Source: Phytoseiulus persimilis (taxonomy: Eukaryota; Arthropoda; Arachnida; Mesostigmata; Phytoseiidae). Taken from it: a DNA stretch of 64,000 nucleotides. The notes under the pieces were generated by a model. The model saw nothing but the letters and a program-made list of their open reading frames with translations, was not told the DNA's origin and did not search any database. Within the stretch, counting starts at the first letter, position 1, and every line of letters starts with the position of its first letter. A program made the translations under genes and the position numbers. The stretch spans positions 25,048,001-25,112,000 of the forward strand of contig CM075103.1 in NCBI GenBank assembly GCA_037576195.1, given 5' to 3'. Shown in pieces: positions 22,791 through 36,000 of this stretch.

Positions 22791-25700
22791 AGTAATTGAA
22801 GACTGATTTTCCATTCCGACGCATCGATACCCGCGCTTCGATTCCACCATTGAGACGATTCCCTCTCCAGGTTCTCCAGATTCGAAATGCTCACATTTTG
22901 TACTCGTCAGCTGTAGCCACGAGAACCGTGTTTCTATCCGTCTTTATGAAAATAGAATCAAGTGTCTCCGCGGAATCTCAAATCACTTTCTAATTTACTT
23001 ACCCGGGATCCCGGATAGACCTCCCAACAATCCAGTGCACGTTGTACGCATCGTATTCGGCTCTGCTAGTAAATCAGTGATCCAATCAATTCAGCACACA
23101 ATAATCGGGCGACACGCGGCGAACCTCCGAGGATTTTCGGCGGTTGAGGGATTCTGCGTTACGACTGATTCGAACCATCTCACCACGGCGAAGGAATGCC
23201 TCATCCCCAACGGAAGAAAGCTTCGGTTGCACTCTAACGTTTGCCACCGTTCAGAAGGTTTTTGATGGCATAACTCCCGTTCCACAGCTGATGCGCCCTC
23301 GATAAATATGACACGGACAGTTTTTGAAGTGAAAAACATACGGACATGCCCACCATTCAGAGCGAATCTGGCGAAAGTGTTCCTAAGTCAATGTTTCTAT
23401 GATACCGATCGCATGAAACAAGCGGAGCGCGGCGTTCGTGGGTGGAGTTTCAGCGAATCTGGATTCATCACTCGAATGCTGTGAAACAGTCTGAGTGTTT
23501 TCGGAACGATTTTCCGAGTTCAGTGTACAATGAGAATCCTTGAGATGATTCGAGCTTTCGCGGTAGGCTGGAGAAGTCCCATCTTTCAGCGGACAAGACT
23601 GATCTCTGATACACGTTAAACGGCATTCGAGTTAGTCGAGAGTTCTGTGGAGCTCCTCGTGTACATTGGTTCTCACTTCGTATGAAATCCTCATCTTCCA
23701 GAGTTTTTTTCACTAATATGAGAGTGACCGGTTGAGTGTACAATAGCTGTGTAGAAAATACAGGCATTTCAATAGCATTTAGCGCTTTTTACAAAGTTCC
23801 GCCCGGGCGATTTTCACACAGGTTGAAACATGAACGCGTTCCGACTGGGATCCACCTCAGGATCGGAAAATTCATTGAATTCTATTGGCCATTGGTCCTC
23901 AATGTTGACGATGTCTGGTCACTGAACCGAAAACTTTCTCCTGGTGTGTTGACAGATCTCGCCCCGGCCGACTCATCCTGTTCCCTTTAGTCCGGTCCAT
24001 TTGGAGCCGTCGCAATATTTTCCAATGGTTCGCGTCGAGATCGCGTCTGTTCTAGCGGGTCTGGTCGGCGGCATTGATGGAAGCCGGGTTTCACAGTTGC
24101 ACTTCTCGTTGAGACTGGAAGCACCTATCGCATTCCGGGGCCGAGACTCGTATGCAATTGGTTATCTCGGCCTGCAAAGGTGGATCCGGAGGGTATTTCC
24201 GGATGACCTGAAAGGCACGAACAACGACTGAGAGCGAGGACTCTGGAACAGCTTTCGAGCCGCGATGATCCGGCGCAGCTCTTGCCAATGTCCGCCCGCG
24301 ACTGTTCCACCTCGTGAGCACAGCAACGCGCGAGAACTAGCGCGAGCGCGATTGGCAACCATTTTCAGATGTTTGAAGCTGTACTCCGATTTTCCAATCT
24401 TCGTTCACTTCGATTCGAGACGGCGAACTTCCCCGAGTCGTTGTTTCGAACGTGGCGTGTGCTCGAGCATGGTGGACTCGGAGTTCGCTTTTGATTCGAA
24501 CAATCGATTCTAGGCTCGCCGGAATTCTGCCTGAAAATCTCCCAGAGCGGACGAAGAACTCGGGGTCTCATACCCGGGAAATTTTAACCGAGTCACTTTC
24601 GAACTCATTTCAAGGTAGAGTGGTCGCGAGGAAGGCCTCGACGCTGAGAAATGGACGGCCAAGTCCACCAGCTCACCGCCCTCGGGCCAGGCCCATCATG
24701 AAGCGGATTTCAGCCACCACAGTTCGGCGCTGCGCCCAGCAAACCGAATATTCAAAGTGCCGTTGACGTGACCGCGCTGTCTGAGTCGGAAATGCTTTTA
24801 GTGTGCGCGGAGCTTTCACGTAGATTGGAGCTTGTCTCTGATATTCACGGCCAAGTACGCAGCGGAGAGGGGCGCCCCGGGGAAATTCTCTTAAGCTTAT
24901 CGACTGCGTGTTGATAGCCGGGAATTGTTGCGCCGAGAACAGATCGGAGCACGGGAGGCGGACCAGGTCGGATCTTGATCCCAATAAGGAAACTACTTGC
25001 GAAGTCTTTCTGTGAATCCTTCACTGTCGCACCGTAGAGTCATGAGCCCCGCAGTAGGGACGAATCAACAACAGTCTGATCTTCCGACGGGATCAGAGTC
25101 TGCGAGTTTCTTCAGGGTCGCGGAGCGTTCGTCAGTCGGAGTGTTGTTGTCTTGAACATGACGCCTCCGCCGGCTGTTTAGCTTAGATGTCCCAAGTCAC
25201 TGTCGAATCTAAGGGGACACAACCCGTTCTATCGACACGGCTTCCTTTCTGACAGTCGAGCGGCCGATTGACGGGGCGGAGAGCTCCTCGTTCTCGAACG
25301 CCCATCGCGAGCCAATGGTATACCCTCATCCTCTCAGCTCCCCACTGATTTCTCGGGTTTCCCCTAAATTTGCGGAGATCCTTGCACGATTCGTGGCCCG
25401 AAAACGATCGACCGGAAGGAAATGACTCGTCAGGCGGACCCGGAGTTGGAAGCAGATTCAGATTCGGCTTCGACGAGCGGATTCAAGCCAGATCTGAGAA
25501 TCGATGCTGGTCAGATGTCATTCAGGGACATTCTGACCAGAGTTGGAGCCACGAGCTCGGACCCGGGTTGGGGAGCAGATTCTCGGTGCGGGTATGACCC
25601 AGGGAAGGAGGGGGGGGGGGGGGGGGGGGGGGGGGGCGTGCCGCCCCCAGACGCTCCGAGGGGATCCAGCGAGAAGCCGAAATCGATCCATACAGCCGAA

Positions 25701-26818
25701 ATCAAGGATGTGAAAAACAGCGTGGTCAAGGGTCAACAAGTCGTTTCTTGTCAATCGAGAATTCGCCTCTCGCGCTGGACGTCTGAATTCTCTCCACCGA
25801 GTCAGAAAACGACTCGATCATTCAAGCGCTTTGACCAAGGAGAGGGAACTCACGAACTCTCTCCCTGGACAATGAATTTCGGTTCTGTGAGAGAAGCGAC
25901 ACAAAACTCGAAGAGAAGAGCGCTCTGAGAGAGGCTTCGAATCTCTGCGGTTGAAATCTATCGCACTCTGATCACTTTATCCTAGGTTTCGTGGACCCTC
26001 ATAGACGTGATGTACTTCCTACCGTCATGGAATCGTACAGCGGAGTAACATGTCCAGCCCCCGTCGATCCCGATGGCGGAACGCTCGTCCGCTCATTGAA
26101 TTCAATCGACGAGCGCCGATTGAGTGGGCGGAATCCCAGTCTGGAGAAAAACAACTTTCCGCTCCTGCGTTTACGGGAGACCGGAATGCTTCCGCCTGTG
26201 GCGCAACGAATGATGTGCAAGGGCCAAGATAATAGCATAACAGAGTGCAATTAGCGTTCCACCGCCCATCAGTCGGCCGCTAATCGACTCCGGATGGGAA
26301 GCGAGTTGTGAAGAATTATGTCCGACGAAGGATGATGGCAGAAGGATCTGTTGCGCGAGGGAAGCGGCAAACGGTCGCAGGTCAGCAAACGCTATGATGA
26401 GTGGATGAAGCATCCTTTCGATCAGCCGAAATGAAGATATGAGGGGGCCGACTCGTCGAACTATGGTGCAACCTTGTCCGGGTACCGCTGGTTACACATA
26501 AACTCCCGTATCTTCTCCAAGTGAACGGCATACCGGTTGGGTTTCGCGATCCTCGTGGATCAACCAGTTTCCTCTTCCGGAGTATCCCATTCGTTCCTGG
26601 GCTTCTACGGGAGGGGGGCGTTCGCTCATACTCTGAAAAGCTGCCTCCCGAAAAATGCCCAAACATCTTGGAGCGCCCTTCGATTAGCGCGGAAACCGGT
26701 TCTGCCGAGGGGAGTGCACGTTTTCATGCTGCCGAGCCTCCCTTGGCTCGGCCTACTCCCTCTTCCAGAGAATTCTCCGGACGCTCGGCCAGGAAGAGTC
26801 GGCCTCGAGCACGAGCAA
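22791..26818. other. Anonymous sequence downstream of the GPCR gene
   Basis: No gene recognised. It contains a 27-base G run at 25610-25636. Imperfectly repeated GGACCCG-GTTGG-AGCAGATTC words at about 25437 and 25558 flank a short region. The GPCR 3' UTR must extend into 26.7-26.8 kb, but I see no clear AATAAA. Confidence 0.4.
25610..25636 (+). repeat. Poly(G) tract, 27 bases
   Basis: An uninterrupted G run, the longest of three in the window (others at 40093-40105 and 48702-48716). It could form quadruplexes and its length may be unreliable in sequencing. Confidence 0.9.
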
Positions 26819-27022
26819 TCATTTGAGTGGTCGGGGAACTGTAAACAAGCTCTCGGAACAAACCTTCAGCTTGTTCCGATTCTGACGATTGTTTTTGGTG
26901 TTGTTACTGAAGTGCGTGAGGTAGACCGAAGTTTGCGACTGTCCTCCTCGTAGCAATGATCGCTGATTGGGATTGCGACGGAGCACAGCCCGCAGATAGG
27001 CGTTCCGAATGCACGCTTGGAC
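26819..27022 (-). CDS. GPCR terminal exon: C-terminal tail
   Basis: VQACIRNAYLRAVLRR continues the NSEV-x-x-x-I-R helix 8 pattern, followed by a Ser/Thr/Asn-rich tail (QSQTSVYLTHFSNN) that could be phosphorylated, and a TGA at 26819-26821. The acceptor is ttttttag. An internal AAG|gtttgt could serve as an alternative donor, so longer isoforms are possible. Confidence 0.85.
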   Translation of the reverse strand, partial: VQACIRNAYLRAVLRRNPNQRSLLRGGQSQTSVYLTHFSNNTKNNRQNRNKLKVCSESLFTVPRPLK

Positions 27023-30000
27023 CTAAAAAATTAACGGATTACGGGTCGCGTGAGTTTCGATCGTCGGAAGCGCCGGTCAGGTTGCTGCGAACGTGAGCGG
27101 AGTTGCCTCACCTCGGAATTCATGAAGCAGTAGATCACCGAGACAAATATCCCCTGGAATGGAGACGATTTTGAGCCTCTCTTATTCTCAGCGCGGCATG
27201 CTCTTGAAACAGACAACTGGGAAGGAATTTTCTCTGCTCCAACTCATTACGCTCCCTCCAGCCGGGCATATCTCTCAATTTCCAATATGCTTTGTGTCAT
27301 GGAAACGGCTGCTCATAATGCGTCCGAGACGCAGATGCTGAAAGCAAGACGCTAGAGCTCACACAGTGAAAGCTCCAGCTCGGAGCTGGAAACAAGGCAC
27401 ACCTTTGAGAATGACAAGGTACGTGACCTTGAGAGGTGAAGAAAGAGGGTGCAGGAACGCACGCGCAGCGGTCTCAGACAGGAGAACGCAGTTGAGGCGT
27501 TTGTGTGGAATGTCAACAGCTGTCTTCGTCAATAAGACGAAATGAATTAAACTCCGAGCACGGGCCGCTTTTGCTGACGTTGAACAATGTTCCAAACGAG
27601 CATGGGAGGGAAAGTTTTACGTCTAGCTCTCTGAATTAGAGGGGCTTTGAGACTGGCAGCTTCTCAGGAGAGCTTTGTGCATTCCCGTCGAGGATAACAA
27701 GAGCGCCGCGTGCGAAAAAATCCGAGTCGTTTCAGCTCGGAGTGAGGACGTGCGAAAACCTGGGAGCCGCGGGAGGGACAGTCCCACTCGTTCCCTCGAT
27801 ACAAAGTCTTCCGAATTGATCCAGCTCGCGAGTCGCTCAGGTCGATTGTCGCTCGCGCGGTCCACGATCGAATGTGCGCTCCGTTGGACTTGTCTTGTCT
27901 TCGGAATGCGACACTGGTACGACCCCGTCACCGCTAAGGTGAGACCAACCGATCCCTTATTGCTTGTGACTGTATCAACAAAACACTCCGTCGACTCGAT
28001 CGCGTTAGCATCAGCAACAATTGCACTCGAGGCGAAGTGGGCAAGTCAACACCAGGCTCGATAACCACCACCATTCTACAAGTGAATCAACAAAACGGGT
28101 GGGTGAAACGACTTCCTGACGCTGAATCCCGTTCGAAACCCTTGTCGCTCCCAACTCTCGGGTCGGGATTTCGCAGTTTCAGTGCAGCGGTCGTTTCGGC
28201 AGCTGAAGTGCCACACAGTGATCGCGGATGCGAGAAGATCCAAATATCTTGGGAGCTGAGTTCTCGTTTGATTCGCGATTCGGCGCATTGTTTGACTTCT
28301 CATCTGCCTCCCTCCGGTTTTCAATAGTTTCCCTGTACGTCGGTGATCTCTATTGTCATCCGATTCATCGGAAGAATCGGGAAAGCAAATGATTCTTTGA
28401 GATGACCGAGCCCATACCTGTGAGGATTGAAGAGTGGCGTTGGTAAGCATATACAAGTTTTTTAGGCGGACGTCGGCTTCTTGAGGATTGATGCAGAACA
28501 ATAAATGCGTGAGCCCCAACAGTGGAAAGAGCAGAATGGTCGCCTTGATCGCTTTCCTGGAATTGAACCTACTTCAGGTTACTGATCATACAGAGATGCG
28601 TCCCAGCGCAGTGTGTTTGGGAGGGGACCCTGATTCATCCCCGTGGTGCAGGACTAGTCTTCGGAACATGGAGCGGGAGGAGTGAGGCAAAGCTGTCAAC
28701 CATGCCGTGGTTATCGTTTAGAAGAACGGAAACGCGCGCCCGAGCGTCGATCATTCTCAGAGGCGTGGGAAGTGCACAACAGACCGTCGTTCCTGAACGA
28801 TTTTTCTCAAGGCGGTGCATAGGCTCTGGAGCGAAGGCAAACTCGATCGCGGATTCATAACTCTCGAGTGTTTCGTTGGGAAGTCAAGTTCCCAAGTCTT
28901 GCGGTCCGAATCAGGAAGCGACGGCGAGCAGTTGGCGGAAATTGTCTTGGCAAAAGCAAGACAGTCCCCGTTCTCCTCGAACCTTTGATCCCTCGACGAG
29001 AAATCCTCAACCGTCTGGTTGTGACAAATCCGGGAACTCATTCTCCAGTGGAGCCCTCGAAACCCTTTGTGAATCGCAGAGGAGCTTCGTCTATCACAAA
29101 TGCTGCCACAGAGCCAGAGAAGGTGCTGCGCGGCTTCTCTTGACGGGATAAGTGTTCAGAGCCCGCAAAGTGGTCTGAGGTCGAGTCGACAGAATGCTTT
29201 AGGTCGAGCGCGTCGCTGTTGACTAGCAACTTATCAACTTCCTCCAGACCTGCTCCCGAGCAGAAGGCGTCGGGAAGAATCGGAATGTTGCGAACGACCC
29301 GGGAGCCAAAAGTCAAGTGTCGGAACAGAATCCCGACCGGGCGCTTTTGGAGCCCGTTTTGAGTGGTTCTCAAACCCGGCCCGCCCCGAACGACATGTCT
29401 GCAATGTGTCCCGATGCGCATCTCGTTCAGTGATTTTTGACTGGCGAGGGACCATTGCGCGGCGGGGGCGAGGGCTTGCAGGGTTGAAATCGCGACCGAA
29501 AATTCTGCGATCGATGAAGGATACCGAGGCCCTTCTCAGATAATATGATCCATCCGAAGCAGTTCTGTAATCCGTCTCCCTTGCCATTCTCCTGCACCGC
29601 CAGTAGCGAAGAACCGAGACAGAGTCAATCCATGAGGAGTCGGACAGGATGGTCTTCAGTGGGCTGAGATTACTCGAGCTCGATGGATGGCCGGGAGCGG
29701 TGGCTTCTATATTTTTCTCCGTCTGAGACCGTCTTTCGAGAGAAGGTAACTGTCTCTCCAATCGTAAACAACTTCGAGAAACTTGCATCGAATCGTTTCG
29801 AAAAGAAAAAAAAAAGTGAAAGATCGAGTATCTAGACTTCCGACGGCTGGTGGAATCATCATCTACCGTTTGGAAGAAAAATGAACAAAAAGCTTCTCTC
29901 CGATTTCTCTCCGTCTCCTTTGTCTGTCTTGCAGGTCTGTTCTCGGACCGATAATCCCAGACAGCCAACCTCCCAGGCACAGGAGAGAGCTCCTGCGATC

Positions 30001-33000
30001 ACTATTTTCAATAATTAATAATCAATTAATTATCTCTCGTTTGTTGCTGAATCAGAGAAGTTACCCCACACGCGCTCTCGGCATCTCAACGTACGGGCAC
30101 GGGAAAACGCCTTTCCTTCGTCCCATATTGTAAGTTTTCCCACTCACTTGAACTGAGTATTCTCAACCGAGACGGCCTTCACGCGGGTGACCAATATCCG
30201 GATGATGTTCACCAGAAACATGAAGTTCACCTGGAAAAACGGCCTCGGAAATACAAAATCATAAAGCTGCTCGTCGGACCATACTCGCCGAATTCCCTGA
30301 ACATTCAGTGGAGAACCTCGCGGAAGTCTTTTCGTTTCAAATTTTGCTCCGAAGGGGAGCGGTCTTGTTTGATTTGAATTCCCTCTGGACGATTGGGGCG
30401 CGTCAAGAGATCTGATGCTTGTGTGCGAAGTTTCTGCGCCTCTCTGAGATCCTTCTCATCGAACACAGACTTACACACACAGAGTCGCACGTGGAACGAA
30501 CCAACAATCCCCGCGGAAAAATTGAATCGTCGAAGTTTGGGACCAGCTCTCGGAATCGCTCGAGAGCAAAAACGTAAACACGCTCTCGCTTTAAGGTTCT
30601 TTGATCTCGAGAGAAAGGAGCGACCGTTGATATCGAAATGGCTCAGCCTTCGAACGTTCCGCTTCTCGAGCAACTCCGTAACATTCGGTTCAGCGGGGCA
30701 TGATCGCCACATCGGGCTCCGAGAATTCGGCTCAACCGAAACCAGGAGTCGGCGCTTGATCACTCCCGCAGGTCTGACTCACATTCCCGAAGAGTGGCGA
30801 ACTAAAATCAGAAACTCCCGTCCGTCGACTCGCGTCCACCCCGTTTCCGCTTTCTCAGGAACAGAAGTAGCGTATGATGTCAACTTACGGTGACGGCGGT
30901 CAGTCTTGGGGCTATGATAAGCCACAACCAGGGCGAGTTGACGTATCCTTCCCAGCAAGTGGAGGAACCCATCTCCTCTTCCATCTGCAGAGCCCACGGA
31001 ACGCAGAAAGCGAGGGGAACACCTGAGGAGCGAACCGAAATCACGATGAGCGATCCGAACGTCACTGGTTTTTCCGCTCCACATCCAGTGAGTAGGGGGG
31101 CAAGCTGGATCTGTCGGGATTCGCCCAGGATGGTGATTCCAGAGAGGAGTTTATTCGCACGCGTATCTACAGGAGTGGATCTCCGATGAATGATGAGCGA
31201 TTTGCCCGCGCCATTCCGCTCTGGAACGGCTCTTGAGCTCCGGACGGGAGGATCGCAAAGCAAACGACTCACCCCATCCTATAAAGTGATAGAGCTTGAA
31301 AGGCGCGGGTTTCGTTTGAAAGATCGATGTTGTGATCCTCGAATGCAAAAGAAGGCCTTCGACGAACATCCAGTTGATTGTTGATGATGATGAGTACATT
31401 TTGAGCAGGAGAATGGTTTTACAGAACCATGGCTGGAATTGGGAAACGAATTCATGGCGTTTGGTTTCGGTGATCGTCCGCTTGAACTTTCAGGCTCCGA
31501 GTTTTCAGGGAGATGCTCTGCTTCATTAGCAAGTGGGGGTTCAGAAAGACCTAGCTTTCGCACATATCGCAGTTAGAGCCGAATCGTTCTGGAGTTTGCT
31601 GACGAGGAAACAGACGCCCCGAATATTAGCATAGTTTCATCCACAGGAGAGACTTTCCGTCGCTGCGAGGGGTCGGTTCTCGATTGCTCTCGGCTTCAAT
31701 GCGACTCGAACTTCACAATTACGGAGACCTCGATCCGATGCAAAGCTCTTCTTGATTCGCTCGAGGCCGCTAAATATGACCAGCTGGAGATGATTGGATG
31801 AAACGAACTCGGCGGGAGGAGATGACATCCATTCACGCGCTGAGCAATTCTGGGACTGAGTGAAGCCAAAAGTGGAGCCCACATGTATCCCCGTCCCAAC
31901 TCGATCAACACCGCTGGAACTCACCGTTTGGCGAATCAGTGATCCGGCGTCCTCCTCGTCACCACTATTGATTGCAATAGACATCGATAAAGATATTAGC
32001 ATTATTGAGTTTATGATCAAAGATACGACCAAGTTGAGATGAACTCTGGTGCGGCTGCAGTGTAACGACCTGAAAAAATACAAATGAAATAATGCCCATT
32101 GCGGGGTTGCCCATCGCCCGACTTTTTCGGACCCTCTTTAGGGATGCCTCGAGATGTGAGCCCAGCCGGAACACATCATGGAAGAGTTCTCCTGTCGGTC
32201 CCCGCGTGCCCAAAACTTCTTCAAAACATCAATGTGGATCTGTGAAGACTCAAGGCCCACCCCAGTCTGAGGACTCCGATCCACGTTGCGTCTGGTCGAT
32301 CCGAGTGGAAGCATTTCAATCGCGGAGCGGGTCGTTGGACAATGCTTAGAATCTCGTTTGGTTGCCAGAAGAAAAACAAACAGAACAGCGAAGCCTAATA
32401 ACCGCGGTTGAAAATCGGAAGCTCGATGTTTCCATCGCGAGTTCGATCCGTGGGGCTTCGTGGAACAGGCTCTTGTGGTCTCGCAGCCGGATCCTCATGG
32501 AAGGATAATCGAGGGGGCCATATTCTTTTCGAATGATTTCAATTCGATCCTCGCCAGCAGTTTCGGAAATCACCGAAGGGAATGAACATTCTACCTGGGA
32601 GATTCGATCGCGGCTGAATCCGTCGACGTGACACCTACACCTCAACCCGCTTCCGCTAAAAATAGGCCGTGGACGGAGAGTTTGTTCTCTCGCGGGGGCC
32701 GTATCCGGCTCACCGAGCCGCGAAATTTCCTCTAGGGTGAGCCTCTCATTTCTGTAACGATATGATCTCTTCTTGAGTACCCTACACCTCCTCGAGGAGG
32801 TAACGGCGTAGGCTGACGGTTCGATTCTGGGATTATCGGATGAATTCCACATTTAGGCGCTCCGACTGAACACTGTTTTTCATCGCACGTTGATCCCCGT
32901 CAACTGAAGCGCTCGATTCGAGACCAAGACGCGTTTGTCGTTTGGGAGAATGTTGCCCAGATCTCTGAGAATAACTTGATGATAATCGATGAGCATCGCG

Positions 33001-36000
33001 AGAATTTGATTTGCGAGAGAAATTTTCCAGAGATCCGCATGACGAGATGAGGTTAGAAAGGAACTCGTGTAGCTCGGGAGTCAATATTCAGGAAATCATC
33101 TCGTCTCGAGTGATTTCGATTAATGAAATTCATGGAAGCTGTCAGGGTGGTACGCCGAGCATTCCTTGATCGTGGCAGGAGAAGTGTGCTAGAACTCAGC
33201 TGGTAGCCCCAGTTTTCTCTCTTTCTCACGTCGAGTATAATTATGCCTTCCCTAATTGAAGTGCACACTTTCGTTGTCGTTTCGAGAAGAACCATACAGG
33301 ATGACGAGAAATCGACCGGAGATTTCAGCGCAGGGAAGCGCCCTTCAGGGGACCACAGAAGCGAACCACGAGACTCGGCGGTCACCCGCAGTCGAGAAGT
33401 CCGGATCGAGAATAATGCCCGGAACTGGGAGCTTTCGAGCTCAAAAGGCACAGATAAGCTTCCACCGCTTTAATTTCGCCCCAATTCTCATGCGTCTCAG
33501 TACTACATTTCCGTTTTCCCCGTTGAGTTGCACCGGAAAGCGTCATTCAGGCGTTGTGTGTCTGAGAGAGTCATCAGCAGTCGGCTGAGATTCTTCCCAT
33601 CGCCGGATATGCAGTAGAGATCCGTCAGGCATCATGACAGCTTCGAGAGTTCAAAAGAATATGATCGAGGGGGCGTCGACCACTTTTTGAGAAACATAGG
33701 GTGATCGGTCGTCTGATCTATACTGAAGACGAATAACGGCCAGCCTCGACAGTAGGCAGGGTGGACGGATACGAAACACAGTAGATCCTCAATTCGACCG
33801 TTGTACATTTGATGTCGAAAATCTTCGGTACATGTACTTGAGTTCTCGTCCTCTCTCACGAGATTCGAGGGTGATCTGTTCACGGAGGCACTTCTTCCGG
33901 GTAGCAATTCGAGGCGCAGACTCATCACAGAAGCTACTTGAGACGGGAACTCGAGTCGAGGATGGAATTAGTTTTCTGGGGTAATTGTTCTGATGATATT
34001 GTCCTTGCTTCCTCCGCGGGAGTTCTCTTGAAGGCTCTCCTGAAGCCATATTCGTGGTTGAGCTTTGTTTCTGTGTGTCATCTTGTATTGAAGTCTGATT
34101 TGTGTGATTGCAGAGGTCGTCAAACTATACCCGCATTGACACCCCAGGGTGTCGAAAAGCGCAGCAGCCGTGAGCTCGCCGAAGAGATGCCGCAGAATGC
34201 CTTTTCTGGTTTTGACCGTGCTTCGAGGATGATTCCGTCGCTACCTGACAATATCTCTGGGAGTCTATGGAGGTGATTCCGAGGTCGATCCGACCCCCAG
34301 AAATATGGTCAGGTCAACCTCAAAACCACCTTCATGGCACCTAAGGAGTTTGCTCGGATCGACCTGGGAATCACCCGCACGGAATTCCGAAAAGTATGGC
34401 GGAATCATCACCAAAGTATGGTCAGAACGGAGAGAGACGTCGTGTGGTGTGTCGCGACACACAGTTCGACGACGCCTGGCTCATGAGCATCGGAGCCCTA
34501 TCATTCCTCTTCTCAGGGAATGAGTTCGTCTCTTTTATTTCATGTCATCCTGTCATCTCTCGATGAGCCCAAGAAAGCCGCTGCTCTTCGAGACCGCTCC
34601 CAATTCTAAACCTGAAACACGAATTCCCTCGATCTCAGGTCACTCTTCGGAACGTTCCAAAACGAGAGAACTCGGAATCCATCTTGATTTCCTGTTTGCC
34701 TTCGAAATCAAGGCGCCGGCTATGACGGAACCGACGTCGAAAAAGAGCGTCGGAGGTGGTGCTTCTGATTTTGCGACCACCGAGCCGTGTAGACACAAAG
34801 CTTTCGATTCGGTTTGAGGCTTCCGGTAGTGAGGACCTGCTGAAGCCTGGGGAACGACTGCTCCAACTCAGCAATATACCGCGTAGTTTGTTTCCACAGC
34901 GGAATCTCTCTCGCAATGCCTCGAAAGCCGGACATTCTCCCTCGAACCGCTGAACACTTTCCTTCAGAGTTCCTGATGTAGGACGTTCCAGAGGAACAAG
35001 GACATGTCCGGTCGAATTGCGCCTCTACTAATCACGGTTGATGTGAGGCGAAATCGGAGGAAGAACTCTCGGGAGAACACGAAGTCAGCCTTAGCTCTGT
35101 TCCTCGAGGAAATCCGCGAATGCCAGTGGAGAGAAAAGGATGGATATTTCTCTCGATTTGATTTCCTAATGAGTCTGGCGGATCCTTCCATTCGCAAAAG
35201 AAATTCGTCTTCCATGGTGAGGTACGATATACAATCGGAGGCCAATCGCAAACACGTGAAGAGGCGGACACGGCCTGCAACTGAGTATGTGGAAGAAGTA
35301 AACAGGCGAGTAAGGCCACTGGTTCACATCTCATGGAATATCAAAGGCGAAAGGCGGCCCTCGCCCCTCTGACAGTAATGAGTGCTCAGAGACGCTTCGA
35401 CGCCAGAGACCATCCTTTTGTTCCACGGGTTCCAGCCGAGAAGCGGGAGACTGTTTTGTTTGGCCAGAAATCAGGATCTGGCGCAGAGGACGAATCCATA
35501 TCGATGACGTCTGTTGCCAGAGATTAAAAGAGGAACCGCGGGAGCGGTGAAGCAAACAATCGTCTCGAAGTTGAGCGTCGTGGGCATCGGCCATAGGGAG
35601 ACCTCATTTTCTGAGCATGATAGTCATCTCGATTATTCTTGTCGTTTCCCGCGTCGACTGGTAACGCCACAAAGAAGAACGCGGGCCTCCGCAAGCCTGA
35701 ATGTTCGCTGCCGAAGACGCATCTGCTGCGCAGCAGGGGACGGAATATTTCCTGAGTATTTATGCGTTTCCTTTGGATTTTCTCATCGATTGGATGGATT
35801 CCATACCATGGGATTCGTGATCACTGTGTCTGTGCCCGCAGCTTTGTTTGTGTCCTCTCCCGTCTATTGGATGCACTCTTTCAACGTGATGAGTCCAGCA
35901 TCCTTCAAAGCCTCGTTCCAGTCCGGGGAAGTTGGCTCTGTTTGTTCGCTCTGAATGAGACTCAATTATTGGAAATCCCATGGACCTCCGAATTATATAA

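Noticed and set aside
23160-23200. GGTTCGAATC on the minus strand as a tRNA T-arm
   Set aside because: The flanks do not pair, and there is no A box, anticodon stem or acceptor stem.
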